DNA from: Synechococcales cyanobacterium GL140_1_metabinner_5_sub
GTDB taxonomy: Bacteria; Cyanobacteriota; Cyanobacteriia; Cyanobacteriales; Chamaesiphonaceae
Assembly: GCA_025359065.1 (NCBI GenBank)
Contig: JANYHM010000040.1
Location: 62,001-126,000 of the forward strand
Direction of reading: 5' to 3'
DNA: 64,000 nt
Shown here piece by piece: positions 19,960-28,729 of the stretch. Made by a program: the position numbers and the translations under genes. The number at the start of each line of letters is the position of its first letter. Position 1 is the first letter of the stretch. The notes under the pieces were generated by a model. It saw only the letters and a program-made list of their open reading frames with translations. It was not told where the DNA came from and searched no databases.

Positions 19960-20174
19960 TTATTTGCGATCTCAGTCATACATTCCTGGATGTATTCGTC
20001 TTCGTAGAATCCTTCGGCTTGCAAGAATTCTGAGAATTGATCGAGTTTGCTGGTTTTGGTGGCGGGCGTGTTTGTAGAGTTAGAGAGGCTGGTGAGAAAG
20101 TGTAGGGTTTTTGCTAGTACTTCATCGGGGGCGGCTTCGATGGCTGCTAAGAGTTGTTGTTTGATGGGTGACAT
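19956..20174 (-). CDS. Putative antitoxin of the PIN protein
   Basis: A 72-residue protein beginning MSPIKQQLLAAIEAAPDEVL and ending in an acidic tail (EGFYEDEYIQECMTEIANK). The N-terminal helix with xxIExxPxExLxxxLxFLxxL resembles the small antitoxin-like partners found upstream of cyanobacterial PIN genes. There is no obvious DNA-binding motif. It is translationally coupled to the PIN gene through an ATGA overlap. Confidence 0.7.
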   Translation of the reverse strand: MSPIKQQLLAAIEAAPDEVLAKTLHFLTSLSNSTNTPATKTSKLDQFSEFLQAEGFYEDEYIQECMTEIANK

Positions 20175-20237
20175 AGACTTCTCATCCGTGGGAGTTGAAT
20201 AATCTTATTTTGGCATACTCTCTGGCTGGTAGTCGTC

Positions 20238-21049
20238 TCAACCGTTGGCGTTAGCCTCTTGATCGATCCTAGCAAGATCTGCTTTGGCTCCAAGTTGGGT
20301 ATATGGCTCATGAGCATGATCGAAATACTCCTGAGCCTTGCTGGGTTCACCCTTGGCATGATAAATCCTCGCCAAAACCCAATTAACTTCCGCCAACATA
20401 TCGGGCATCTGGAGTTCTTCAAATACGAGGAGTGCTTTTATCAGCCATGTTTCCGCTGCTTCGAGATTGCCTCGCTCTAGCTCATTCTCACCCAGACTGC
20501 CCCAAGAAGTTGCCATCCCCGCCCGATCGCCTAATTCAGTTTGCACTGCGAGGGATTGATTGAAGAGAGCTTCAGCCTTGTCGTAGGCACCCCGTTTGCG
20601 GGCGATATCTCCCAGTAAACCGAGTGATGTACCAATTCCACCCAAATTATCTGCTGCTTCGGCATGAGCCAGAGATTTTTGGAACCATTTTTCTGCTCCA
20701 TCCCAGTCGCCCGTATCTCGACAAATGCCGCCGAGAAATTGGACGCAAATGCGATAGTAGATACCTTCAGCGTGGGGCAACATGCGATCGCACCACTCCT
20801 TGCACAATCTCCAGTAACCCCACCTTTGCAGCTTACCGATAATATTCCCAAGCATCATTTCGATGACAGGCTGATACGATCCCAATTGCCAGTAAAAATA
20901 CAACTCCTCCAACACCAGCCGCAGATCGTTGATATTTGTCAATTCCTCTGGCAGATCGAACGAGCCATAAAATCTCGCAGTACGACTTGATCGACGAATG
21001 CAGGTAGCGATCGATCTTCAAGAGTTCCCAAAATCAGCAACCCCAAGTT
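20238..21049 (-). pseudogene. Frameshifted remnant of a TPR-repeat protein
   Basis: An open frame from 20942 to 20238 encodes about six tetratricopeptide repeats (GDWDGAEKWFQKSLAHAE, KRGAYDKAEALFNQSLAVQ and similar). It starts only at a TTG. Just upstream, in the neighbouring frame from 21049 to 20939, the DNA reads LEDRSLPAFVDQVVLRDF and ends QRN then TGA. One missing G at about 20940 would restore QRNWTNINDL and join the two. No start codon is available upstream, so this is a C-terminal fragment of a longer protein, probably of the STAND/TPR type, that has decayed. Confidence 0.65.
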
Positions 21050-21121
21050 TTAATCATTGGGTGAGCGCCGTAGCAACCAACGTCGAGATAGAATGAGACT
21101 TTGTTATCGAGAAGCCGAGAT

Positions 21122-22024
21122 ATGTTGCTGCCTTCTACAATTATTGGTGCTGGGGCTTGGGGTAATGCTTTGGCTGGACTGGTGCGATCTCCGGTGCAAG
21201 TGTGGTCGCGCAGTTCTGCGCTTTCTCTAGATGCGGCAGTGACGGGTAGTGAGTTGGTGATATCGGCGGTTTCGATGGCTGGGGTTAATGAAGTAGTCAA
21301 TCAACTACAAAACATTATTACCCCAGAGCAAATTATTGTTACCACTACTAAAGGTCTGGATTTAGCGACCAATTTAACCCCTTCCCAGATTTGGACAGCG
21401 GCATTTCCCCACAACTCAGTGGTGGTGCTCTCGGGACCAAACCTTTCCGCAGAGATTCAGCGGGGTTTACCGGCAGCTACAGTAGTGGCGAGTCATGATT
21501 TCAATGCGGCCAAAAAAGTCCAAGCAGCTTTTTCTTCTAGTCAATTTCGGGTCTATACCAACGATGATCCTATAGGGGTAGAGCTAGGTGGTACGGTGAA
21601 GAATGTGATGGCGATCGCGGCTGGTACCTGTGATGGTTTGGGTTTAGGCAGCAATGCTAAAGCTGGCTTGTTAACTAGAGGACTGGCCGAAATTGTCAGA
21701 ATTGGTACTCATTGGGGCGCAAACCCCGAAACATTTTATGGGCTTTCGGGTTTGGGTGATTTGTTGGCAACTTGTAGTAGTAGCCTCAGTCGTAATTATC
21801 AGGTGGGTTATGGTTTGGCGACTGGTCAATCGCTCTCTGAGATCTTGACACAACTAGAAGGTACTGCTGAGGGGGTAAATACCACTAAAGTATTGATGCA
21901 AATTGCGCGCCAAAATCAAGTGGAGTTGCCAATTACTACCATGGTCGATCGGGCATTACAAGGTCAAATTACCCCGGCGGAAGCTTTGACGGCTTTAATG
22001 CTACGAGACAATCGCCCTGAGTAA
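21122..22024 (+). CDS. gpsA: Glycerol-3-phosphate dehydrogenase (NAD(P)+)
   Basis: Reduces dihydroxyacetone phosphate to sn-glycerol-3-phosphate for membrane lipid synthesis. From the ATG at 21122 the protein is 300 residues. The nucleotide motif STIIGAGAWGNALAG begins at residue 6; LSGPNLSAEI, the catalytic-lysine region GGTVKNVMAIAAG, and GLSGLGDLLATCSS are typical. The first domain is compact, with a short strand between the Rossmann motif and VWSRSS. An upstream TTG at 21101 would add seven residues and is less likely. Confidence 0.93.
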   Translation: MLLPSTIIGAGAWGNALAGLVRSPVQVWSRSSALSLDAAVTGSELVISAVSMAGVNEVVNQLQNIITPEQIIVTTTKGLDLATNLTPSQIWTAAFPHNSVVVLSGPNLSAEIQRGLPAATVVASHDFNAAKKVQAAFSSSQFRVYTNDDPIGVELGGTVKNVMAIAAGTCDGLGLGSNAKAGLLTRGLAEIVRIGTHWGANPETFYGLSGLGDLLATCSSSLSRNYQVGYGLATGQSLSEILTQLEGTAEGVNTTKVLMQIARQNQVELPITTMVDRALQGQITPAEALTALMLRDNRPE

Positions 22025-22204
22025 ATCACCTTGTATTTTGAGTCTACGGATTCAAGGCAGGGCTACTCAACAAATTATCTCGATTTGAAAGCAAATCAAA
22101 TCAATCTTGATCAATGCGCCTTAGAACTGACGGATAGAAGCTCTAAGCTGGTAAACCATTGCCGAGAGTGTCAGAATGGAATCATTGCAATTTTTTCAGA
22201 AATT

Positions 22205-22708
22205 ATGTCCCGCGTTTCACCTTGTCCAGTACCCAAAGAACAACAGCCTATCAATGAATACCAAGATCTGCAATCATCTTGGTTTTTTGGCTGGGGAAAA
22301 CTTGATCGATCGATATATGGGTTAAAGCTATTCAGAATTTGGCTGTTTGGCTTGATTATCACCATGCCGATCTCCAACGTCAGCTTTGAATGGCAGCGCC
22401 AACCGCTTTACTTTGCCCTAGCTGGCATGGGCGGCGCACTGTTCTTTGTAGCTCTCGCCGTTGCCTACTTATACAGTGGCTGGTCACACGTGGAACGCCG
22501 CCTGCGCTCCGAAAGCGTCGTATACGAAGAATCTGGCTGGTATGATGGTCAAACCTGGATAAAGACCGTCGAAATCTTAGCCCGCGATCGACTGCTGGCT
22601 ATCCACGAAGTAGCACCCGTGATGCGCCGGATCAAACTCACCTTTTTGGCGTTGCTGGGCACAGTGTCGATCGGCAGTCTCATTTGGCAAATAGGTGGTT
22701 TAGGATGA
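22205..22708 (+). CDS. CGLD27 family (Ycf36-like) membrane protein
   Basis: A 167-residue protein starting MSRVSPCPVPKEQQPINEYQ and continuing SSWFFGW, the signature of the CGLD27/Ycf36 family conserved in cyanobacteria and plastids. Two membrane helices (FRIWLFGLIITMPIS and YFALAGMGGALFFVALAVA) are followed by a soluble segment (EESGWYDGQTWIKT) and a final helix. The in-frame ATG at 22031 would add 58 unconserved residues. In plants CGLD27 is associated with chloroplast function under nutrient stress; the mechanism is not settled. The stop overlaps the next gene's ATG. Confidence 0.85.
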   Translation: MSRVSPCPVPKEQQPINEYQDLQSSWFFGWGKLDRSIYGLKLFRIWLFGLIITMPISNVSFEWQRQPLYFALAGMGGALFFVALAVAYLYSGWSHVERRLRSESVVYEESGWYDGQTWIKTVEILARDRLLAIHEVAPVMRRIKLTFLALLGTVSIGSLIWQIGGLG

Positions 22709-22941
22709 CCAGCAGCAAAGCTAATTTATGGCAGTCCAAGCCCTGGTGGTGCCAACCCTGGACAATTATTTTAACTGGGACACTCATTGTGTCTGGCAGT
22801 TGGTTGCTTTTACATACTCTGTGGATTACCCTGCCGATCGGGGTCTTGATTGGATTCTGGTGGCTGTATTTTTTGGTATTGGTGCCACGAATGTTAGAGC
22901 AAATAGCCACTGATCAAAATAGCAGCTCCAAAACCAATTAA
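22705..22941 (+). CDS. Small membrane protein (DUF6737-like)
   Basis: A 78-residue protein with a KPWWCQPWTIILTG motif and two membrane helices, ending in a hydrophilic tail. The pattern matches the small cyanobacterial family I know as DUF6737. The ATG at 22705 overlaps the CGLD27 stop (ATGA), indicating coupled translation and probably a linked function. A TTG at 22684 would extend it by seven residues but lies inside the upstream gene. Confidence 0.7.
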   Translation: MTSSKANLWQSKPWWCQPWTIILTGTLIVSGSWLLLHTLWITLPIGVLIGFWWLYFLVLVPRMLEQIATDQNSSSKTN

Positions 22942-22996
22942 CTTTTTCAGACATTGCGGTAAACTGCACAAGTTCCCTAACTCAGAAAATAAATTC

Positions 22997-24307
22997 ATGG
23001 GTGAAAATAGCCAGTTAGTACTTGCTGGGGTACTACTCAGCCTCATTGTGATTCACTTAGCTAGCAAAGTGGGCGGCGAAATTTGCGTGCGTCTCAACTT
23101 GCCCCCAGTTTTGGGTGAACTGCTCGGAGGCGTAATTGTGGGAGTTTCTGCCCTGCGGTTGATTATTTTTCCGGGTGGCGAACTCGATGCTAGTGCTTCC
23201 TTGGTGATCAACCTGCTGCAAAACACTGCTGGACTAGCACCCGAGGCCGCCACTAGCGTATTCGATCGACAGTCGGAAGCCATCTCGGTGCTATCAGAAA
23301 TTGGCGTAATCATTCTGCTGTTTGAAATCGGTCTAGAATCGAGCCTCACTGAGTTACTAAAAGTCGGCACCCAAGCCGCCATGGTGGCCATCGTCGGCGT
23401 GATAGCTCCTTTTGCCGCTGGAGTTTTGGGGATGATTTATATTTTTCATGCACCCCCGATCGCCGCAATTTTTGCTGCTGCTGCCCTGACCGCCACCAGC
23501 ATCGGCATCACTGCCAAAGTACTCTCTCAACTTGGTCGGATCAACACCCCCGAAGGCCAAATTATCATCGGGGCGGCGATCTTAGACGATATCTTGGGTC
23601 TAATCGTCTTAGCCGTAGTGTCTGGCCTGGGTCAAACCGGCAAAGTCGATGTGGGCGGTATTTTTTATCTGATCATCACAGCCAGTGCTTTCTTGGTCGG
23701 TTCAATCTTCATTGGGCGGGCATTAACTCCTTTGTTGGCTAAAATAGTAGATACCCTGCAAACCAGGGGACAGTTGATTGTGGTGTCGCTGATTTTTGCT
23801 TTTAGTTTGGCCTATGTGGCAACTGCCATTCATTTGGAAGGTATTTTAGGATCTTTTGCTGCTGGTTTGGTGCTGGCAGAAACCGAAAAGCGGGAGGGAA
23901 TTGTGAATGACCTTACCCCTTTAGCCGATGCCGTTGTGCCAATATTTTTTGTGGTGGTGGGCGCGCGCACTGATTTATCAGTGTTGAACCCGATCGATCC
24001 AGTTAATCGAGAAGGATTGCTCATAGCACTTTTTTTAATTGTGGTGGCCGTGTTAGGTAAAGTAATTACTGGTTTAGTGGTGTTTGGTAAACCCGGCATC
24101 AATCGGCTGGCGATCGGCGTGGGGATGATTCCACGGGGTGAAGTAGGATTGATTTTTGTCAGCGTTGGTGCTACTAGCGGCATTTTACCGCCTGCAATCC
24201 AAGCTGGCGTGGTGGTTATGGTGATATTCACCACTTTTCTTGCCCCGCCACTGCTGCGCTTAGTGTTTAAAGATCCTCTTTCAACTGTGCAAAAATTATC
24301 AGATTGA
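22997..24307 (+). CDS. Cation:proton antiporter (CPA2, NhaS3-like)
   Basis: A 436-residue polytopic membrane protein with 12-13 predicted helices. The conserved Asp pair of CPA2 exchangers is in AAILDDILGLIVL near residue 197. LPPVLGELLGGVIVG near residue 35 and IEIG-type helix 3 residues (LLFEIGLESSL) also fit, as does the late MIPRGEVGLIF motif. It most resembles cyanobacterial NhaS3, the Na+(K+)/H+ antiporter of thylakoids, but paralogues in the family are close. It would use the proton gradient to expel Na+ or K+. Confidence 0.9.
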   Translation: MGENSQLVLAGVLLSLIVIHLASKVGGEICVRLNLPPVLGELLGGVIVGVSALRLIIFPGGELDASASLVINLLQNTAGLAPEAATSVFDRQSEAISVLSEIGVIILLFEIGLESSLTELLKVGTQAAMVAIVGVIAPFAAGVLGMIYIFHAPPIAAIFAAAALTATSIGITAKVLSQLGRINTPEGQIIIGAAILDDILGLIVLAVVSGLGQTGKVDVGGIFYLIITASAFLVGSIFIGRALTPLLAKIVDTLQTRGQLIVVSLIFAFSLAYVATAIHLEGILGSFAAGLVLAETEKREGIVNDLTPLADAVVPIFFVVVGARTDLSVLNPIDPVNREGLLIALFLIVVAVLGKVITGLVVFGKPGINRLAIGVGMIPRGEVGLIFVSVGATSGILPPAIQAGVVVMVIFTTFLAPPLLRLVFKDPLSTVQKLSD

Positions 24308-24650
24308 TTAATCTTTCAGGCAGAAGACAACTGGCCTAGTTTAGTTAATTGTGCCAACAAAATTGGGTATTCTACAGTAAGGCTTTTGAACCGAAAACCT
24401 CTGATAGAAAGCATCTAGAGGTTTATTTAATCGGAATATTGGCTCCTCAGCCAAATATCCAAATTTGGTTACAAAATGACATATATGGTCATAATCCATG
24501 CTATGTTTACCCACACGGATTGGACAGAACCCGTTTGCTTTACCCAATCTCGAAACAACCGTAGCCAAATAAACATCATTAGTTTTAGTAACAAATACGG
24601 TACTCACCGAACGGTGAGATCGTGAGTAGTAATTTTGAGGGTTTTATCTC
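24308..24650. other. Intergenic region before the AMIN operon with a 16-bp palindrome
   Basis: No gene is evident in these 343 bases. A hairpin-forming segment (ATATTGGCT..AGCCAAATAT) lies near 24436-24458. A near-perfect operator-like palindrome, CTCACCG-AA-CGGTGAG, lies at 24603-24618, about 30 bp before the GTG start of the AMIN gene, with another GTGAG just beyond it. It could be a regulator site or an mRNA leader hairpin. Confidence 0.45.
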
Positions 24651-25058
24651 GTGAGATTGTCTTCCATAGCTTTAGCATTTTGTGCGCTGCTAGCGATCGT
24701 CCCACCGGCGGATGCTGGCCAGTTGACTACATGGCAAATGTCTGGTGACGGTAAAAAACTGTCTTTTAAAACCGATGGTGGTGTACAGCCCAGAGCAACT
24801 TTATTGTTTTCACCCACTCGCTTAGTAATAGATTTACCCGGCACTGTTTTTCCCCGACCGACCGTCACTCAAACCCTGTCGGGCTACTACAACACCCTGC
24901 GAGTTGGTCAGTTTGATCCCAGCACTACCAGGTTAGTGCTAGAGGTAAGAGCAGGGTACACTTTAAACCCAAAGCAAATTAGCTTCACCGGTTACAATCC
25001 GATCGATTGGTTAGTAGATCTGCCCAACCCCGTAGTTGGCAACATTCCATCGAGCTAG
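24651..25058 (+). CDS. AMIN-domain periplasmic protein
   Basis: A 135-residue exported protein that is essentially one AMIN domain after a signal peptide (MRLSSIALAFCALLAIVPPADA). AMIN domains bind peptidoglycan and localise cell-wall hydrolases. It begins at a GTG preceded by GAGG. The full amidase with its own AMIN domain follows 41 bp downstream and murI after that, a layout that resembles the amiC1-amiC2-murI region of other cyanobacteria, although this first protein has no catalytic domain. Confidence 0.85.
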   Translation: MRLSSIALAFCALLAIVPPADAGQLTTWQMSGDGKKLSFKTDGGVQPRATLLFSPTRLVIDLPGTVFPRPTVTQTLSGYYNTLRVGQFDPSTTRLVLEVRAGYTLNPKQISFTGYNPIDWLVDLPNPVVGNIPSS

Positions 25059-25099
25059 TTTTGTATCTGTAGACGATCGTTTAGGAGGAGTAAAAAACC

Positions 25100-26659
25100 G
25101 TGAAATTAACATGGCTATTGGTTAGTTCGTTTGGAGCAATGTTGGCTGCGCTGCCTGTCAGTGCCTCAGAAATCGTCTCTTGGCAATTTAATAGAGACAA
25201 CGGCCAGCTAGACTTCAGCACCGATAGTCGTGTGCAGCCAGAAGCGCAAATGCTTGCGAATCCTGGCAAACTGGTGATTTTACTTCCAGAAACCAATTTT
25301 AATCGACCGACTTTTCGCCAGCCCAGCAGCCGAGGAGTTAAGGAGTTTCGAGTGGGCTATGACCCCGAAACTCGCACTACTAGCTTAGTCTTTGAGTTAG
25401 AACCCAGCTACGCGATCGATCCAGAAAAAGTCCTAGTTAAAGCTAGCAGCACCAATCGTTGGGTGGTCAAGGTACCAGAGCCACAAATATTGCGCGGTGG
25501 CACAGCAGCTATTGGTGCTATTCCAGTATTGAGTGAAGATGGCAGAGTGATTACCGCTGAACCAACAGTAACCAGTACCGTGGTTTCTGGGGTCAGCACT
25601 AGTACCAGTGCCACGATCAGTAATCCCACGATCAGCAATCCCCCCGCTATTACGAGCGGCTCCAACATCGTCCCGGTAAATTCAGGTAACGTCCCCACTC
25701 AGTTGGCTGCCGGTAATCCGGTGATTGTCAGTGCCGTCGAACTAGACAAACAGTACAACCGCGTGATTGTGCGAGGCAGTCGCCAAATGACTTTTAGAGG
25801 CGGCTGGGATTCCAGCACTGCAAGCTATCGCATCAACATTGAAAATGCTCGGCTATCTGGGGATCTGCGTCTGCCCAGTGGTGCGCCAGTAGATTTACGA
25901 GTTTCTCAAGGTGGCAACTTTGTGCAGATTGAGTTGCGACGCTACGATCGATATCAAATTGGTCCAGTAGCTCAGTATTATGGTGGCCAAATTTTAACCC
26001 TGCCCTATGGTAGTGCCCCCCGCACCGTAGCCACCCGCACAACCACAGCGAGCACAATTACTCGCCCAACCACAGCGACTCAAGCTCAGACGACCCGCCC
26101 CAGCGGCAAAGTATTAGTGATGATCGATCCTGGTCACGGGGGTAGAGATCCGGGCGCGATCGGCTTAGGTGGATTACAAGAAATTGATGTGATTATGCCG
26201 GTCGCCAGAAAATTAGCCAACATTTTAGAGAGTAAAGGTATTCCCACCAAAATGACCCGGGACAGCGACTACTATGTGGGCTTAGACGAACGAGTTGCTT
26301 TGTCAAACCGCTATGATGCCACCATTTTCGTTAGCATTCACGCCAACTCGATCGATGGTCGCCCCGATGTTAATGGCTTAGAGACTTACTATTATGGTTC
26401 TGAAGGCAGCAAACTAGCTGAGATAGTGCATCGAAATGTATTGAGTACGGTTACAGCTAAGGGATTTTACTTAGGCGATCGAAATACCCGATCGGCCAGG
26501 TTTTTGGTATTGCGCAAGTCGCGAGTGCCGGCTATTTTGGTTGAAACTGGCTACCTGACAAACGAAGCCGAAGTAGCACGATTACGCCGAGACGATTACC
26601 GCGCAGTAGAAGCTGAAGGAATTGCCAAAGGAATCATGGAATATCTATCAAGATATTAG
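25100..26659 (+). CDS. amiC: N-acetylmuramoyl-L-alanine amidase with AMIN domain
   Basis: Cleaves the bond between MurNAc and the stem peptide during septum splitting; in filamentous cyanobacteria AmiC proteins also drill the septal nanopores. The 519-residue protein has a signal peptide (LLVSSFGAMLAALPVSAS), an AMIN domain (about 25-130), a Ser/Thr-rich linker, a second AMIN-like segment and a C-terminal Amidase_3 domain. Zinc and catalytic residues are visible in MIDPGHGGRDPGAIG, GGLQEIDV, VSIHANSI and ILVETGYLTNEAE. The GTG start has a textbook AGGAGG 10 bases upstream. Confidence 0.95.
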   Translation: MKLTWLLVSSFGAMLAALPVSASEIVSWQFNRDNGQLDFSTDSRVQPEAQMLANPGKLVILLPETNFNRPTFRQPSSRGVKEFRVGYDPETRTTSLVFELEPSYAIDPEKVLVKASSTNRWVVKVPEPQILRGGTAAIGAIPVLSEDGRVITAEPTVTSTVVSGVSTSTSATISNPTISNPPAITSGSNIVPVNSGNVPTQLAAGNPVIVSAVELDKQYNRVIVRGSRQMTFRGGWDSSTASYRINIENARLSGDLRLPSGAPVDLRVSQGGNFVQIELRRYDRYQIGPVAQYYGGQILTLPYGSAPRTVATRTTTASTITRPTTATQAQTTRPSGKVLVMIDPGHGGRDPGAIGLGGLQEIDVIMPVARKLANILESKGIPTKMTRDSDYYVGLDERVALSNRYDATIFVSIHANSIDGRPDVNGLETYYYGSEGSKLAEIVHRNVLSTVTAKGFYLGDRNTRSARFLVLRKSRVPAILVETGYLTNEAEVARLRRDDYRAVEAEGIAKGIMEYLSRY

Positions 26660-26808
26660 ACTGTAAGTTTTTGTAATCATAAGTAAAACTACTCGTATCT
26701 CCTGGGAAAGATTGAATATCCTAGATCTGCTTCAGACAAATGATTGAACTTATTGTTTTCCAGATATGATACAAATGCGTGGAGTGTTGATTACTTTCGA
26801 GGTATCCT

Positions 26809-27651
26809 TTGTTGAGCTTGTCTGCCCCTGAAATAGCGCCTATCAATACTAATAATGCCCAAATTGGCGTTTTTGACAGTGGAGTTGGTGGCCTGACTGT
26901 TTTACAAGAGATTCATCGGCAATTGCCACACGAATCTGTTTTATATTTTGGAGACACGGCCAGAGTGCCCTACGGTAATCGGGAGCCTGCCGAGATCATT
27001 ACTTTTGTGCGCGAAATTTTGCACATGATGGCCAAACAGGATGTGAAAATGGTGATCATGGCTTGCAGTACTGGCTCTGCCCTAGCTATGGACTTGGTAA
27101 AAAGCGAGTTTGATTTTCCGATCGTCGGAGTAGTACGGCCAGGGGCGAAAGCAGCGGTACAGGTCGGATCAAGAATTGGCATTATGGCCACCCATGCTAC
27201 AGTCAAAAGTCAGGCTTATAGCAACGAAATTTGGCGCTGTGCCGCCGATGCTCACGTGTGGGAGATTGCTTGTCCGAAGTTTGTGCCCTTGATTGAAAGC
27301 AATCAAATTGATTCGCCAGAAATGATGGAGGCTGCAGAAGAATATTTGCAGCCTTTAATCGACCAGGAGATCGACACCCTGGTTTTTGGTTGTACTCATT
27401 ATCCCCACCTTAAGCGGGTTTTTCAGCAAATTTTGCCGCCCCATGTTACCTACGTAAATCCTGCTGAAGCTGCCATTATCGAAACAGCACAGGTTCTAGC
27501 CGGTGAAGGAATTCAGGCTAATCCTAACCTGTTGGGAGAAACCAGTTTTTATGTCAGCGGCTCGGCACCTGACTTTGCTGATTTAGCGACTAACTGGTTG
27601 CCCAGTCGTCCTTACGTGCAAAACATTCCGGTAGAATCTTTGCATTTGTAA
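26809..27651 (+). CDS. murI: Glutamate racemase
   Basis: Interconverts L- and D-glutamate for peptidoglycan. The 280-residue protein has IGVFDSGVGGLTVL, YFGDTARVPYGNR, the first catalytic cysteine in MACSTGSALA (residue ~87) and the second in FGCTHYPHL (residue ~196). The usual motif around the first cysteine is CNT; here it reads CST, a single-base change worth verifying. The start is a TTG with GAGG upstream, and no better codon is available. It follows amiC, consistent with a cell-wall gene cluster. Confidence 0.93.
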   Translation: MLSLSAPEIAPINTNNAQIGVFDSGVGGLTVLQEIHRQLPHESVLYFGDTARVPYGNREPAEIITFVREILHMMAKQDVKMVIMACSTGSALAMDLVKSEFDFPIVGVVRPGAKAAVQVGSRIGIMATHATVKSQAYSNEIWRCAADAHVWEIACPKFVPLIESNQIDSPEMMEAAEEYLQPLIDQEIDTLVFGCTHYPHLKRVFQQILPPHVTYVNPAEAAIIETAQVLAGEGIQANPNLLGETSFYVSGSAPDFADLATNWLPSRPYVQNIPVESLHL

Positions 27652-27754
27652 GTGTCTTGCAAGGCAGAAATCTAGGAACTGCCCCCCGACTGAGAAAAAT
27701 AGCTTAAAATAAGTGTAAACTTTCGTAAATGCTTATCAAGCCAGCTAGTAACTC

Positions 27755-28726
27755 ATGAACTCGGTGACATCCCTTTTCGCTCCTGTTGAAGCCGATCTGA
27801 AAGTGTTGGCAGAAAACCTTAAATCATTGGTGGGTGCTCGTCATCCTATCCTTTACGCAGCAGCAGAGCACCTCTTTTCTGCTGGTGGCAAGCGAGTCCG
27901 ACCAGCGATTGTTCTATTAATTGCCCGCGCCACTTTACCGGGAGAAGATATTACCCCCCGCCATCGGCGGTTAGCGGAAATCACGGAGATGATTCATACT
28001 GCTAGCTTGGTACATGATGACGTGCTCGATACAGCGGAGACCCGGCGGGGCATTCCCACAGTACATGACCAGTTTGGCAATCGGGTAGCAGTTTTGGCCG
28101 GTGATTTTTTGTTTGCTCAGTCTTCTTGGTACTTGGCAAACTTAGATAATTTGACGGTGGTGAAGCTGCTCTCCCAGGTAATTATGGACTTAGCTGAAGG
28201 CGAGATTCAGCAGAGCCTGAGCAGTTTTGATACGGAGATGTCGATCGAAACCTATTTAGAGAAAAGCTATTTTAAAACGGCTTCGTTGTTAGCAAACAGT
28301 GCCAAGGCCACAGCGATTCTGAGCGACCTACCTGAACCCAACTGCCACAAAATGTATCTTTATGGTCGCCATTTGGGTCTGGCTTTCCAAATTGTGGATG
28401 ATATTTTAGACTTCACTAGCTCCACTGAAGTACTCGGTAAGCCCGCTGGCTCCGATTTGGCGGGTGGTAATCTGACGGCACCAGTGCTTTACGCAATGGA
28501 AGAACAACCACGCTTAGCAGAGATAATTGTGGGTGAGTTTGAACAAGAAGGCGACCTAGAAAAAGCTTTGGGGCTGATCCATAGCAGCAGCGGCCTGGAT
28601 AAATCTTGGGCTTTGGCCAAGGAGCATGTGGGGTTAGCCTTAGAGCAATTGACCGATTTAGCACCTTCTAATTCCAAGTCGGCCTTGATCGAGATGGGCG
28701 ATTATGTGTTGCAGCGCACTCACTAA
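27755..28726 (+). CDS. sds: Solanesyl diphosphate synthase
   Basis: A long-chain trans-prenyltransferase that builds the C45 side chain of plastoquinone. The 323-residue protein has the first aspartate-rich motif in LVHDDVLDTAETRRG (near residue 90), the second in FQIVDDILDF (near residue 215), and GGKRVRPA near the start. The residues just before the first motif (IHTASLVH) are small, in keeping with a long-chain product. The next gene starts 4 bp after its stop, so they are probably co-transcribed. Confidence 0.92.
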   Translation: MNSVTSLFAPVEADLKVLAENLKSLVGARHPILYAAAEHLFSAGGKRVRPAIVLLIARATLPGEDITPRHRRLAEITEMIHTASLVHDDVLDTAETRRGIPTVHDQFGNRVAVLAGDFLFAQSSWYLANLDNLTVVKLLSQVIMDLAEGEIQQSLSSFDTEMSIETYLEKSYFKTASLLANSAKATAILSDLPEPNCHKMYLYGRHLGLAFQIVDDILDFTSSTEVLGKPAGSDLAGGNLTAPVLYAMEEQPRLAEIIVGEFEQEGDLEKALGLIHSSSGLDKSWALAKEHVGLALEQLTDLAPSNSKSALIEMGDYVLQRTH

Positions 28727-28729
28727 ACT

